A stretch of DNA of 64,000 nt, from positions 496,001 through 560,000 of the forward strand of contig JAIQGG010000002.1 of assembly GCA_020072785.1 (NCBI GenBank). Direction: 5' to 3'. Shown here piece after piece: positions 18,873 to 27,748 of this stretch. Within the stretch, counting starts at the first letter, position 1, and every line of letters begins with the position of its first letter. The position numbers were made by a program, and so were the translations under genes. The notes beneath the pieces were generated by a model that saw only the letters and a list, made by a program, of their open reading frames with translations, was not told where the DNA came from and did not search any database. The stretch comes from Terriglobia bacterium. Lineage in GTDB: Bacteria > Acidobacteriota > Terriglobia > Acidiferrales > UBA7541.

Positions 18873-19368
18873 GGGCCAGCCACCTCTCCAGGCGTTCCTG
18901 CACTTCGTTCGCCGTGGCTTCGCGGGTCACCTCACCGTCGAAAATCGCGACCGGCGCCAGGCTGCACGAGCCCATGCAGCGTTCGGCACGCAGGGAAGCG
19001 CTGCCATCAGGCGTCGCTTCCCCCGGTTTCATGCCGAGAATCTTTTTCGCCCGCGCCAGCAGTTGGGCTGCGCCCTTGATATAGCAAGCCGTGCCCATGC
19101 ACACGTGACACGTGTGCTTGGCGGGGGGCTGCAGGCTGAAGAAGTGATAAAAAGTGGCTACGCCGTAGGCCTGACTGAGGGGGACACGCAGGGAGTTGGC
19201 GACGAACTTCAGAGATTCTTCGTCCAGATATCCGAACAATTCCTGGACGGTGTGCAGCGTTTCGATCAACGCATCGCGCGCGTGCCCATGGCGCCGCATG
19301 GTGCCGTTCACGATCTGCCAGCGCTGGTCGTCCGAGGGCAGTGGCGGTGGTGCCACGTGGACGCTCAT
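18862..19368 (-). CDS. hoxE: hydrogenase diaphorase subunit, NuoE-like [2Fe-2S] protein
   Basis: A 168-residue thioredoxin-fold [2Fe-2S] protein, first gene of the hox operon. The cluster ligands appear in [12 protein letters not shown] and [16 protein letters not shown], and the [15 protein letters not shown] and [12 protein letters not shown] segments are shared with NuoE. HoxE occurs in pentameric Hox enzymes and may link the complex to ferredoxin or another donor. AAGGAGG lies 6 nt before the chosen ATG. An inverted repeat about 60-90 nt upstream could be a regulator site. Confidence 0.93.
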   Translation of the reverse strand: MSVHVAPPPLPSDDQRWQIVNGTMRRHGHARDALIETLHTVQELFGYLDEESLKFVANSLRVPLSQAYGVATFYHFFSLQPPAKHTCHVCMGTACYIKGAAQLLARAKKILGMKPGEATPDGSASLRAERCMGSCSLAPVAIFDGEVTREATANEVQERLERWLAHDA

Positions 19369-19430
19369 CGGCCCCTCCTTCTCGCTCCCTTTCCGCGAAG
19401 CAGGCGCTTCACTTGAGAGGCGAGTCTCAT

Positions 19431-19458
19431 GCGCGTAGAGCAACAGTTCACTACGCGC
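19431..19458. promoter_or_regulatory. inverted repeat upstream of hoxE
   Basis: GCGCGTAG (19431-19438) and CTACGCGC (19451-19458) form a perfect 8-bp inverted repeat with a 12-nt spacer, 63-90 nt before the hoxE start. The spacing fits a dimeric regulator or a hairpin in the leader. Function is inferred only from position. Confidence 0.4.
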
Positions 19459-19615
19459 GGCCGGGATTGCTACTCTGCGGTTAACAACAGGAAGGGCGAA
19501 GGGTTCGTTCCCGGCTCCGTACTCCCAGTCCGCCCGGGGTGGCGAGCTCGCTAGGATACGTCTTAATTATAGCGCGCATTGGCCGCGCCCGGCGCAGGCT
19601 TTCTTTGGAGGCGGG

Positions 19616-20431
19616 CTAATGCGCTGGAGGGGGTGCCGGCGCGGCGGTCGGGGCGACGGGGGCTTTGCGGCGGCGGTGAAAAAGTGTGCGCCGGATGTCC
19701 GGATAGAACTCGCGCAGCATATTGTATCCGCTGGTGTACGCGAGCCCCACGCCCCAACTCCGGAAGACCCTGCCAGCCGAGCGGTCCTGGCGCGGGTAAT
19801 ATGCCGTGGAAATCGAGCCGGAGATGAGCTGCCCGAGCACCTGCGGGGTGTTGAAGGTTGCTCCGCCGGAATCCCGCCGCGTGATGAACGTGCGCCCCGC
19901 CGCATACCACATGCGCCCGCCCAGCGAGCCCTTGCCGCGCCGAAAATAGCGCGGATCTTCCTTCAGGACGGCCGGGAGCACGCCGACGATGAACAGGCTC
20001 GAAGTAGCTTGGTCGCCTTCCGCGGCCAGGAAGCGCTTGCCGTAGGCGTCCCAGCCCTGGCCGTAGTGCGGCGAGCCGTTGAAGGCCTGCTGCATGCCGG
20101 CCTGAAACGCATTTCCCACATGCGCACTGAAGTCGGACATCTGGTGCCAGGCCAGGACATATTTCTGCCGGGCAGTGAGGGGGTGCTGCTTGCCGGGAAC
20201 GTCGTTCGCAGTCGTGTAGTTGGGGATGATCCCGAAGATATGCGTGGGATTTTCCTCATGCTGCGGCGGGTTCGCCGCCGGCGCTTCGCCGGACTTCGCT
20301 GGCGGCTCCTGTTTCTTTGCTGCGGGCTCCTGACTCTGGCCCGGCTGCACAGGAGCCTGCGCGCCAGCCTGTGCCGCCGCAACCAGGAGAAGAATCGCGA
20401 TCGCGGCCTGCGGTATCCCTGAACGCTTCAA
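19616..20431 (-). CDS. secreted hypothetical protein with Pro-rich linker
   Basis: The 271-residue protein starts with a signal peptide (AIAILLLVAAAQAGAQA), continues with a Gln/Pro/Lys-rich linker to about residue 60, and then a conserved-looking domain with FGIIPNYTTAN, KYVLAWHQMSDFSAHVGN, and GQGWDAYGKRF followed by a VGVLPAVLKEDPRYFR segment. It ends in a basic then Pro/Ala-rich tail. I recognise the style as a periplasmic or outer-membrane protein frequent in Acidobacteriota but know no function. It is transcribed in the same direction as hoxE and ends 247 nt before it, so co-transcription is doubtful. Confidence 0.75.
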   Translation of the reverse strand: MKRSGIPQAAIAILLLVAAAQAGAQAPVQPGQSQEPAAKKQEPPAKSGEAPAANPPQHEENPTHIFGIIPNYTTANDVPGKQHPLTARQKYVLAWHQMSDFSAHVGNAFQAGMQQAFNGSPHYGQGWDAYGKRFLAAEGDQATSSLFIVGVLPAVLKEDPRYFRRGKGSLGGRMWYAAGRTFITRRDSGGATFNTPQVLGQLISGSISTAYYPRQDRSAGRVFRSWGVGLAYTSGYNMLREFYPDIRRTLFHRRRKAPVAPTAAPAPPPAH

Positions 20432-20838
20432 AATTCCTCCGGGGCAGTTAGCGCCAAGTGTTTTGAGTTGCGTACTTCAAGCGGGTCATTCTACTCGAAG
20501 CGAGCCGCGAAACTGAATGTGAAGCTGGCGCAGACGGTAATCCTTCCCATACCAGCCATTTTTCCAAGAAGCACGAGCATTTCCATTCGCTTAGGCCGTA
20601 GTGTGGCATAGACCGCTGCGAAAGGGCCATTTGGCGCAGTGGAAGTCCCCGAGAGAGCCCTCACCGCTAGCATCCTCTTGCTTATCTGTAACATAGCCTA
20701 AGGGGGCTGTGGCATGAGAGTTGCCCCATATCTCTGCAGGTTGACGGTGCATTCGCCCTATAGCCTGCGCCATAGAAAGGCACCGGAGGCCTAAAGGACT
20801 GTACCTTTTTGACCGATGAAAGATAGGGAGAGTTTTCT
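20432..20838. other. intergenic region, divergent
   Basis: About 407 nt between two divergent genes. It is lower in GC than its flanks and should carry both promoters. I find no coding signal, tRNA or convincing operator. Confidence 0.4.
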
Positions 20839-21321
20839 ATGAAAGCTTATCGAGATGTTGCTACCCTGGCCAGTCTCCAGGTGATCTGTTTTCTTCTGCT
20901 CACCTATCTGGAACCTGACTTTTTCCTCCTGCACCTCTATCAGACCATCATCTACATGGCCATCCTGCTCATGCTCTTCTACATGGAGGACCGTTGGGCA
21001 TATATGATCGGCATGCTGGCTCCGGCCGCGTGGCTGGTCATGGCCTTTGCCACGGGCCTGCTTGGCGGGGCCTTGCGCCAGCTCTTCCGTCTGGCGCAGA
21101 GGCAGTGGCCCAGCAATCAAGTAAGCCTGCTCGCCGCCTTCACCGCGCTCCTGGCCGTGGCGATGTTCGGCGTCTGTGCCTACCACTGGAAGCGCTCCTT
21201 TGCCGGTCTGGGCAAAGGCCTGAGCACCTTCCTGGTGAGTTTCGGCGTCGTGATCGTCTACTACGGCATTTTGGTGGTCTGGTTCTGGCAGATGATTCCC
21301 AATCCCGCCGCGAAGGGCTAG
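20839..21321 (+). CDS. four-helix integral membrane protein of unknown function
   Basis: A 160-residue hydrophobic protein with about four membrane segments: from residue 10 (LASLQVICFLLLTYL), around 35 (YQTIIYMAILLMLFYM), near 57 (MIGMLAPAAWLVMAFATG) and in the C-terminal half (LAAFTALLAVAMFGVCAYHW, then LVSFGVVIVYYGILVVWFW). No catalytic motif is visible. GGGAG precedes the ATG. It stands alone between a divergent gene and an alcohol dehydrogenase; I cannot assign a role. Confidence 0.75.
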   Translation: MKAYRDVATLASLQVICFLLLTYLEPDFFLLHLYQTIIYMAILLMLFYMEDRWAYMIGMLAPAAWLVMAFATGLLGGALRQLFRLAQRQWPSNQVSLLAAFTALLAVAMFGVCAYHWKRSFAGLGKGLSTFLVSFGVVIVYYGILVVWFWQMIPNPAAKG

Positions 21322-21518
21322 CCCCCCAGCCGCTTCTTCGCAGGACCACGCGGAGAGGGAAAGCAGTCCGGGCGGAGGTTTCAGATGCGAGGCTACCTCC
21401 GCCCGGAACTGCACCCGCATTCGGGCTTGTGCAGCCCCCCCCACGCAGGTGAGATTCTTCCTATTTCCGCATCCCCTTGAAATCGGATAGCATCTCTGCG
21501 CCCCACCGGAGGCGCATC

Positions 21519-22541
21519 GTGAAGGCCGCAATCCTGCACGACTACAATCAGCCGCTCCGCATCGAGGACGTCCCCCGGCCCGAATGCGCCGCGGACGAAG
21601 TGCTGATTCAGGTCGAAGCCTGCGGCGTCTGCCACTCCGATCTGCATCTCGCCGAGGGCGGCTGGCCGCAACTGCTCAGCGCGGTCACCGTGAAGATGCC
21701 GCTGATTATGGGCCATGAAGCCGTCGGCCGCGTGGTGGAGAAGGGGCGCGACGTCGCGCAGGTCGCGCTTGGCGACCGCGTGGGCGTGGCCTGGATCTAC
21801 TGGAGCTGCGGCCAGTGCCGGCTCTGCAAGGAAGGCCTGGAGAATCTCTGCCCGCGCCAGATCATCACCGGCGTCACCGTCGATGGCGGCTACGCGGAGT
21901 TCGTCAAGGCCAAGGCCAGCCATGTCACCAGGGTTCCTGAAACTCTTTCTGCGCAGGAGGCGGCCCCGCTGTTTTGCGCCGGTCTGACCGTCTATCGCGC
22001 CAGCAAGAAGGCGGGCATCCGCCCAGGCCAGCGCGTGGCCGTCTTCGGCATCGGCGGGCTCGGCCACCTGGCCGTGCAAGTCGCGAAAAGTTTTCAGGCC
22101 GAGGTGATCGGCATCGATGTCACGGAGGAAAAGCTGGCCTTGGCGCGATCTCTCGGCGCGGACCACGTGCTGAATGCCGCGGCCGGCGATTTTGCGGCGC
22201 AGCTCAAGAAAGTGGGCGGTCCGCACATCGCTCTGGTCACCTCGGCCGCCAAAGCCGCCTACGACCTGGCCTTTTCCTCGCTCCGCCCGGACGGCACCCT
22301 GGCCGTCATCGGCCTGCCCGCCGAAGATCTCACGTTTCCGACCATCGTCATGGTGGCCCGCGAGACGCGCATCGTGGCCTCGTCGGTGGGCACGCGTGCC
22401 GACTTGCGCGAACTGCTCGATTTGGCAGCCGCCGGAAAAGTCCGCTGCCGCAGCGAAGCCCGCCCCCTCGCGCAAATCAACCAGGTCTTCGACGACATGC
22501 GCCACGGCCGCATCCTCGGCCGCGTCGTTGTCCGCGCCTGA
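21519..22541 (+). CDS. zinc-dependent alcohol dehydrogenase, AdhP type
   Basis: This 340-residue medium-chain dehydrogenase oxidises primary alcohols with NAD. The catalytic zinc ligands are in ACGVCHSDLHLAEGGW and MGHEAVGRV, and the structural zinc site is CGQCRLCKEGLENLC. The NAD fold begins at VAVFGIGGLGHLAVQVAK, with Asp in VIGIDVTEEK selecting NAD. The closest family by these motifs is propanol-preferring AdhP. The GTG start at 21519 follows GGAGG by 6 nt. The next gene begins 59 nt later. Confidence 0.9.
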   Translation: MKAAILHDYNQPLRIEDVPRPECAADEVLIQVEACGVCHSDLHLAEGGWPQLLSAVTVKMPLIMGHEAVGRVVEKGRDVAQVALGDRVGVAWIYWSCGQCRLCKEGLENLCPRQIITGVTVDGGYAEFVKAKASHVTRVPETLSAQEAAPLFCAGLTVYRASKKAGIRPGQRVAVFGIGGLGHLAVQVAKSFQAEVIGIDVTEEKLALARSLGADHVLNAAAGDFAAQLKKVGGPHIALVTSAAKAAYDLAFSSLRPDGTLAVIGLPAEDLTFPTIVMVARETRIVASSVGTRADLRELLDLAAAGKVRCRSEARPLAQINQVFDDMRHGRILGRVVVRA

Positions 22542-22600
22542 GCCACCGCGTCGGGGTGCGTTTATTGGAAAGGGAATTCGCTGTTTCGGGAGAGGGCACC

Positions 22601-23779
22601 TTGGATACTTCGACGAATATCAAATGGATCGCACTCTGCGCCTCTACGTTCCTTCTGCTTCTGCCCGCACGCGCTGCGGCGCAGGCCAAACCCGCCGCCG
22701 AGCTGCGTCCCCGTGCCCGCGATCTGGGCATCCGCCCCGGCGTCCTCGATCCCGGCCCGCTCAACGCCATCACCGACGTGCCTGGCGTGCGCGTCGGCCA
22801 GGTGACCGTCACCGAGGGCGACAGCGTCCGCACCGGCGTCACTGCCATCCTCCCGCATCCCGGCAATCTCTTCCGCGAAAAAGTGGCTGCGGCGGTTTAC
22901 GTCTACAACGCCTTCGGAAAACTAGTCGGCTCGACGCAGGTGCAGGAGCTCGGCCAGCTCGAAACGCCCATCCTTCTCACCAACACCCTCAGCGTCTGGG
23001 ACGCCGCCGCGGCCATGACCAGCTGGATGCTCGCCCGCCCCGGCAACGAAGAGGTGCGCAGCATCAATCCCGTCGTTGGCGAAACCAACGACGGCTGGCT
23101 CAACGACATCCGCGGCCGCCACGTGAAGCCCGAACACGTCCGCCAGGCCCTTGAAAGCGCCCGCGACGGCGCAGTCGAGGAAGGCTCGGTTGGCGCCGGC
23201 GCGGGCACCATGGCCTTCGGCTGGAAGGGGGGCATCGGCACCAGTTCGCGCCGCATCGCGGCCGCAAAGAGCAGCTATACCGTCGGCGTGCTGGTGCAGA
23301 CCAACTTCGGCGGCTCGTTCACCATCGACGGCGTCCCCGTCTGGCGCGAACTCCAGCCGCCGCAGGAGCGCGCGGCATTGCACCGCTCTTCAGAACAGCC
23401 CGCAAAGTCCGGCGATGGCTCCTGCATGATCGTCGTGGCCACCGACGCGCCCCTCGACGCCCGCCAGCTCCGTCGCCTCGCGGCCCGCGCCGTCTTCGGC
23501 ATGGCCCGCGCCGGTTCTTCCGGCAGCAACGGCAGCGGCGACTTCGTTATCGCCTTCTCCACCACGAACCGCATCGCCACGGACGCTGTATCCCAGCCCA
23601 TTACGCTTCTCCGCGACGACGACCTCTCCCCGCTCTTCGAAGCCGCCATCGAAGCCACCGAGGAAGCCATCGACAACTCCCTTCTCCGTGCCACCACAGT
23701 GCGCGGCCGCGATGGCCACACCGCCGAAGCTCTCCCCATCGCCAGAGTTCGCGAACTCCTACCCCGACACCCGCGGTAG
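22601..23779 (+). CDS. secreted P1-family (DmpA/S58) aminopeptidase
   Basis: The 392-residue protein has a signal peptide (WIALCASTFLLLLPARAAAQA) and then the DmpA fold: ARDLGIRPGVLDPGPLNAI, DVPGVRVGQVTV, LTNTLSVWDAA and NPVVGETNDGWLNDI. The autoprocessing site and nucleophile lie in GWKGGIGTSSR, where Ser is the new N-terminal nucleophile after self-cleavage. Family members are N-terminal-nucleophile aminopeptidases or beta-aminopeptidases; here it would act in the periplasm. The TTG start at 22601 follows a GAGAGGG sequence; another in-frame TTG at 22565 is possible. Confidence 0.85.
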   Translation: MDTSTNIKWIALCASTFLLLLPARAAAQAKPAAELRPRARDLGIRPGVLDPGPLNAITDVPGVRVGQVTVTEGDSVRTGVTAILPHPGNLFREKVAAAVYVYNAFGKLVGSTQVQELGQLETPILLTNTLSVWDAAAAMTSWMLARPGNEEVRSINPVVGETNDGWLNDIRGRHVKPEHVRQALESARDGAVEEGSVGAGAGTMAFGWKGGIGTSSRRIAAAKSSYTVGVLVQTNFGGSFTIDGVPVWRELQPPQERAALHRSSEQPAKSGDGSCMIVVATDAPLDARQLRRLAARAVFGMARAGSSGSNGSGDFVIAFSTTNRIATDAVSQPITLLRDDDLSPLFEAAIEATEEAIDNSLLRATTVRGRDGHTAEALPIARVRELLPRHPR

Positions 23780-23916
23780 CCTCGAAACGGGCTTCCGCGC
23801 GAGCCGTGTTTGTATTGCTCTGCGCCGTCCTTCATAATCCATTTAGAATGAGGAATTGCCTGGCCGAGCAGGGCGTTTCGTCGATCTTTCGGCAGGCTCC
23901 CGCATTCGCGCCGTTC

Positions 23917-24372
23917 ATGAGCAAGCCAGCAACATCGGCCCGTGATTTGCGCATCGACCTGGCATCCAAGCGGGAGAGCGAGCTCTTCAAATGGTTTCTG
24001 GCGTGTCTGCTCTTCGGCAAACCAATTCAGGCGGAGATTGCCGGACAGGCCTGCCAGGCGCTTGTGGCTGCGGGATTGACCAGTCCCGGCGCGATTCTCC
24101 GCGCCGGTTGGGACAAACTTGTGTTCCTGCTGGATCAGGCGCACTACGTCCGGTACGACTTTTCCACGGCGACTAAACTTCTGGAGGTCTGCCGGGAGCT
24201 GCAGCGCCGTTACGGCACTCTGACCAATCTCCTGGCGCAGGCAAAGACCGCAGCGGATCTCTTGCACAAGCTGCAGGAGTTCAAGCACATCGGTCCGGTC
24301 ACCGCGCGCATTTTCCTGCGCGAAGTCCGTCCCATCTGGTATCCGCGGTCCGCACCGCCCAGGAAGAAATAG
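23917..24372 (+). CDS. HhH-GPD-like DNA repair protein
   Basis: A 151-residue, all-helical protein with a helix-hairpin-helix at LQEFKHIGPVTARIFLREV and an upstream helical bundle (FKWFLACLLFGKPIQAEIA) resembling the endonuclease III/HhH-GPD fold. Such proteins remove damaged bases. The usual catalytic Lys is not evident and there is no C-terminal Fe-S cluster, so activity is uncertain. I use the ATG at 23917; ATG 23848 is in frame and would add 23 poorly conserved-looking residues. Neither has a strong ribosome site. Confidence 0.65.
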   Translation: MSKPATSARDLRIDLASKRESELFKWFLACLLFGKPIQAEIAGQACQALVAAGLTSPGAILRAGWDKLVFLLDQAHYVRYDFSTATKLLEVCRELQRRYGTLTNLLAQAKTAADLLHKLQEFKHIGPVTARIFLREVRPIWYPRSAPPRKK

Positions 24373-24616
24373 ACTTGACGGCCGCGGGACGTATCCGGCA
24401 CGGCCCGGCTCAAGATCAATGTGAGTGGCACCTCGCGTATGGACTTCTCGGCTCTTCTCTGTTATCACTTTTCCCTGGCGGCGCGGCCTGCAGGAGTGGA
24501 GGGTGTCTCTTTCCGCGCGGAGTGAGCGCAGGAGTGAGGACCGTAACTTCCTCTCGACTGTTTTGCCCGAAGACGATCGAGGCTTCCTGTGCAGGAAGCC
24601 AAAATATGGAGGGTCC

Positions 24617-25081
24617 ATGTTCGAGGCACCGAAGGAACAGCAGCAAGATAGTTCGAAATCGCTTTGGATCGGCGTGGCGGTGGTCGTAGCCGTCCTAGCC
24701 GGCGGAGCGCTGTTTTATATGTCCCAGCATGGCGGTAAGGCTCCGGCGGCCACGGCGCCCGTTGCGGCCACGGGCCCTGCCGATCCGGTGCACGATTTGA
24801 AGATCCAGCGCGCCACCATGGACAAGGATCCCACCGGAACCGTCGCCGTGTGGCTGGTGAGCATCGAAAACCGCTCCTCTTCCTATGCCTACAGCAATAT
24901 CCAGTACGAGACGACTTACATCGGCGCCGACAGCAAGCCTATCCTGGTCAACCAGGGCACCATCCCCATCACGATCGGCCCCGGCGAAGAACTAAACCGC
25001 GAAGTTCGCGACGCCCTCTACCCCAACGGCACCGCTTGGTTCAAGTTCAAGATTACTGGCGCGAAAGCCACCGCGCAGTAG
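24617..25081 (+). CDS. membrane-anchored FxLYD/DUF2393-like protein
   Basis: A 154-residue protein with a cytosolic tail, one membrane helix (WIGVAVVVAVLAGGALFYM), an Ala/Pro-rich linker and a periplasmic beta domain of about 90 residues that includes VWLVSIENRSSSYAYSNIQY and the closing GTAWFKFKITGA. That domain resembles the FxLYD/DUF2393 group of immunoglobulin-like folds. GGAGGG precedes the ATG by 3 nt. Function unknown. Confidence 0.72.
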   Translation: MFEAPKEQQQDSSKSLWIGVAVVVAVLAGGALFYMSQHGGKAPAATAPVAATGPADPVHDLKIQRATMDKDPTGTVAVWLVSIENRSSSYAYSNIQYETTYIGADSKPILVNQGTIPITIGPGEELNREVRDALYPNGTAWFKFKITGAKATAQ

Positions 25082-25175
25082 TAGACCGACTCCGCTTCCC
25101 AACGCAGGTGCAAGGATTGCGGGATGGCCGCAAACCTCCGGAACCTGCTCTCGGTACCGGCAGGCAGCCCATCAT

Positions 25176-26855
25176 CTATTCGTGCGTTCCAGGATAGACA
25201 CTGAGCCGCGCACCGGAAGCTCCCGGTTCCACCAGCCAGACGTGGCGGCCCCGGAAATAGTTCAGCAGCGGCTCGATCGCCACACCGGGAATCTCCCGCG
25301 CCCATACCACCCGGGCCTGATCGATCTCCGCATGGTTGTAAACCCACTCGCCCCCGCTGCTCTCCGGCGAATAGCGCACGATGGCCAGGTGCTGCCCGGG
25401 AAGAGCCTCGAGCTGGGCCTCGATCCGTGCCCGGGCCCAGTTGCCCGGCGTTCCCCAGACTCCCGCTGGCGCGACCAGCGAGCTGGCCCGCGGATTGCTC
25501 CTTGCCTCGCCGACGTACACTAGATTCATGGCCACCGCAAAAAGCACCAGAACCCGCGTCACCCCAATCCCCGCCGGCTGGCCGCGGAATTTCCATAGGC
25601 GCACGTGCCGCAGAGCCAGGATCACCAGCGCAAACAGAGTGGCGGTTAATGGCGCCGCATAGTGTGGTTCAAACCAGACGATCGTCATCATGCCCGCGAA
25701 ACAGAAGAGAAACTGCCACACCAGGAAGCGGTATTTTCGCTCCTGCAGCAGCCACGGCAGCGCCAGGAACGGGATGCACAGTTCCGGCCACAGGAAAAAA
25801 TAGCCGAACTTCGCCACGCGCCACTGCACCGCGAACCGCATCCGTGACCAGTATTCCCGCGCCCACTGATTGTAGAAATAGTCCATCTGCGGGTTCTCGT
25901 AATGGCGGGGAGCCTGCAAGCTCTGCCACGCAAACGGGGGCGTGCTCATATATGTGCGCTCGTTCAGCACATACGGGAAGAGAAGCGGGTTGCCTGTGCC
26001 CCGCCAGTTGTAATAGCCGAGGAACGCGCCCGTCAGGAACAGCACCGCGCACAGCGGCAGCACAACTCGTGCCAGCACGGCACGCCCAGTCGCGGTTCCT
26101 CGCCGTGACAACTGCACCGCCAGGAACACTGCGGCGGGAAGACACAGGAGAAGTCCTTCCAACGGACGGCTGTTGGCAAGGATGGCTGCGCCCACTCCCA
26201 ACAGCAAGGCATCGCCGATGCGCAGCCGCCGCACAATTCGCGGCAGGGCCCCCATCACCAGCGCTCCCCCTGCAGCCGGGACCGCTCCTCCCCAGTAGCT
26301 GTTTATCCAGTAGCTGAAGATTCCCAGCCGCAGGAATACCAGCACCGCACCGAGAAAAGCCCATCGCGCCGGCATCCATCCTTGCAGCATCCACAGCAGC
26401 GCTCCGCACATCAACGCCACGCTCAGCACCACGCCAATCCACGGATGCCCGCACAATTGCCCCACCGCCAGCAGCGCGCCCTGCGCCGGCGGGTATTTCG
26501 ACATGTACGTCGGCTGCTGGTTCACATGAAACGTATCGAAAAATCTCCACATCGCGTGTGGGGGATTGCTCAGCCGCCCGTGCGCGAACGTATCTCCGGC
26601 CAGCAGGTAGCTAAATTCGTCGTGCACCGCGGGGACGGGCGCAGGGCTGACGCTGAGAAGGCTGATCCGTACCAGCGGCACCGCAAGTACAATCGCGAGA
26701 ATCGCCAGTCCTTTTCTCCGGGCCAGGTTTGCCCCTATTCTCTCGATCGCGCGCAGCGTGCGCCCGCCGAAATCCGGGACCCAGCAGGCTGCTGCGAGGC
26801 AGCCCAGCAAGGCCAGGTCAAGCACCAGATCGAGTCGAGAGAAATAACGAAACAT
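25176..26855 (-). CDS. GT39/ArnT-like membrane glycosyltransferase
   Basis: This 559-residue protein has about ten to twelve hydrophobic segments and a first periplasmic loop VPAVHDEFSYLLAGDTFAHG, where the acidic pair DE is the catalytic hallmark of GT-C enzymes that use polyprenyl-phosphate sugars. SKYPPAQGALLAVGQ and YWINSYWGGAVPAAGGALV are typical of a family common in Acidobacteriota. It ends with a periplasmic C-terminal domain (LPGQHLAIVRYSPE). It probably glycosylates a lipid or protein at the inner membrane; acceptor unknown. It stands alone between two plus-strand genes. Confidence 0.78.
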   Translation of the reverse strand: MFRYFSRLDLVLDLALLGCLAAACWVPDFGGRTLRAIERIGANLARRKGLAILAIVLAVPLVRISLLSVSPAPVPAVHDEFSYLLAGDTFAHGRLSNPPHAMWRFFDTFHVNQQPTYMSKYPPAQGALLAVGQLCGHPWIGVVLSVALMCGALLWMLQGWMPARWAFLGAVLVFLRLGIFSYWINSYWGGAVPAAGGALVMGALPRIVRRLRIGDALLLGVGAAILANSRPLEGLLLCLPAAVFLAVQLSRRGTATGRAVLARVVLPLCAVLFLTGAFLGYYNWRGTGNPLLFPYVLNERTYMSTPPFAWQSLQAPRHYENPQMDYFYNQWAREYWSRMRFAVQWRVAKFGYFFLWPELCIPFLALPWLLQERKYRFLVWQFLFCFAGMMTIVWFEPHYAAPLTATLFALVILALRHVRLWKFRGQPAGIGVTRVLVLFAVAMNLVYVGEARSNPRASSLVAPAGVWGTPGNWARARIEAQLEALPGQHLAIVRYSPESSGGEWVYNHAEIDQARVVWAREIPGVAIEPLLNYFRGRHVWLVEPGASGARLSVYPGTHE

Positions 26856-27058
26856 TCTTTTTGTTCGTTCCCCGGGAGCTGCAGAACTGCAACATCAGAT
26901 CGCGGTGGAAAATCTGCGTTGGAATGTGGTATCACCAATTCCGTCTGAATGCCAGATGTTCATGGTGGTTTGACGGCGGCCTTCCTGATGCCCATACTGA
27001 CTTTTCTCGATTTCCTTTTCGCAGCAGCGAGTCCACCGGATAGGGAACAGACAGTTGC

Positions 27059-27727
27059 TTGCGTCCGGGGGCACATACACAGGTGACAGCGATCGACGGC
27101 AAAGCCAGCAGTTTTTTCACGCACTTGGCGGGCAGGATTCACTCGCGCCTGATTTTTGACCGGCGCAGAAACGTTCTGGCGCGGCGACTCGCCGCCCTAC
27201 TTCCCCCCGGCAGCCGTCTTCTGGATGTGGGCTGCGGCGACGGTTCTCTGGGGGCGCTGCTCCGCAGCCTGGTCCCCGGCTTGCACGTGGAGGGCGTCGA
27301 AGTCCATGCTCGCCCGGACTGCGCCGTTCCTTTCCAGCTCTTCGACGGCCGGCATCTGCCTTTTCCCGACAACTCTTTCGACGTCTGCCTTTTCGTCGAT
27401 GTTCTTCATCATTCGCCGGCGCCGGTCACCATCCTGCAGGATGCCTGCCGGGTCAGCCGCAAATTCGTTCTCATCAAGGACCATCTTTCGGAATCTCGCT
27501 TCGACGACTGGACCCTGCGCCTTATGGATTGGGTGGGGAATGCGCCCCACGGCGTGTCCCTCCCCTATAACTACTTCTCGCGCGCGCAGTGGGACGGCGC
27601 CTTTCACCAGTCCTCCCTAGTGCCGGGTTCCACGCAGACGCACCTGGATCTTTACCCGCCCCCTCTTTCCTGGCTCTTCGGCAGAGGCTTGCACTTCATT
27701 TCACTTTTGGAAAAGAAAGACGGGTAG
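27059..27727 (+). CDS. class I SAM-dependent methyltransferase
   Basis: A 222-residue Rossmann-fold methyltransferase. The SAM-binding motif I is LLDVGCGDGSLGALL, motif II lies at VEGVEVHARP, and post-motif DNSFDVCLFVDVLHH matches UbiE/Coq5-like enzymes (Methyltransf_11). The C-terminal part, with SLPYNYFSRAQWD, is typical of unassigned small-molecule methylases. The chosen TTG at 27059 has a weak AGGGA 12 nt upstream; the in-frame GTG at 27083 would shorten it by 8 residues. A convergent hairpin follows. Confidence 0.78.
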   Translation: MRPGAHTQVTAIDGKASSFFTHLAGRIHSRLIFDRRRNVLARRLAALLPPGSRLLDVGCGDGSLGALLRSLVPGLHVEGVEVHARPDCAVPFQLFDGRHLPFPDNSFDVCLFVDVLHHSPAPVTILQDACRVSRKFVLIKDHLSESRFDDWTLRLMDWVGNAPHGVSLPYNYFSRAQWDGAFHQSSLVPGSTQTHLDLYPPPLSWLFGRGLHFISLLEKKDG

Positions 27728-27747
27728 CGGCGCGCAGCGCCGCCCGT
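27720..27747. terminator. bidirectional terminator-like hairpin
   Basis: GCGGCGC-GCA-GCGCCGC (27727-27743), extended by ACGG with CCGT after a 3-nt bulge, lies at the meeting point of two convergent genes. The plus strand has only a short T-rich stretch behind it, so efficiency is uncertain. Confidence 0.5.
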
Positions 27748-27748
27748 T

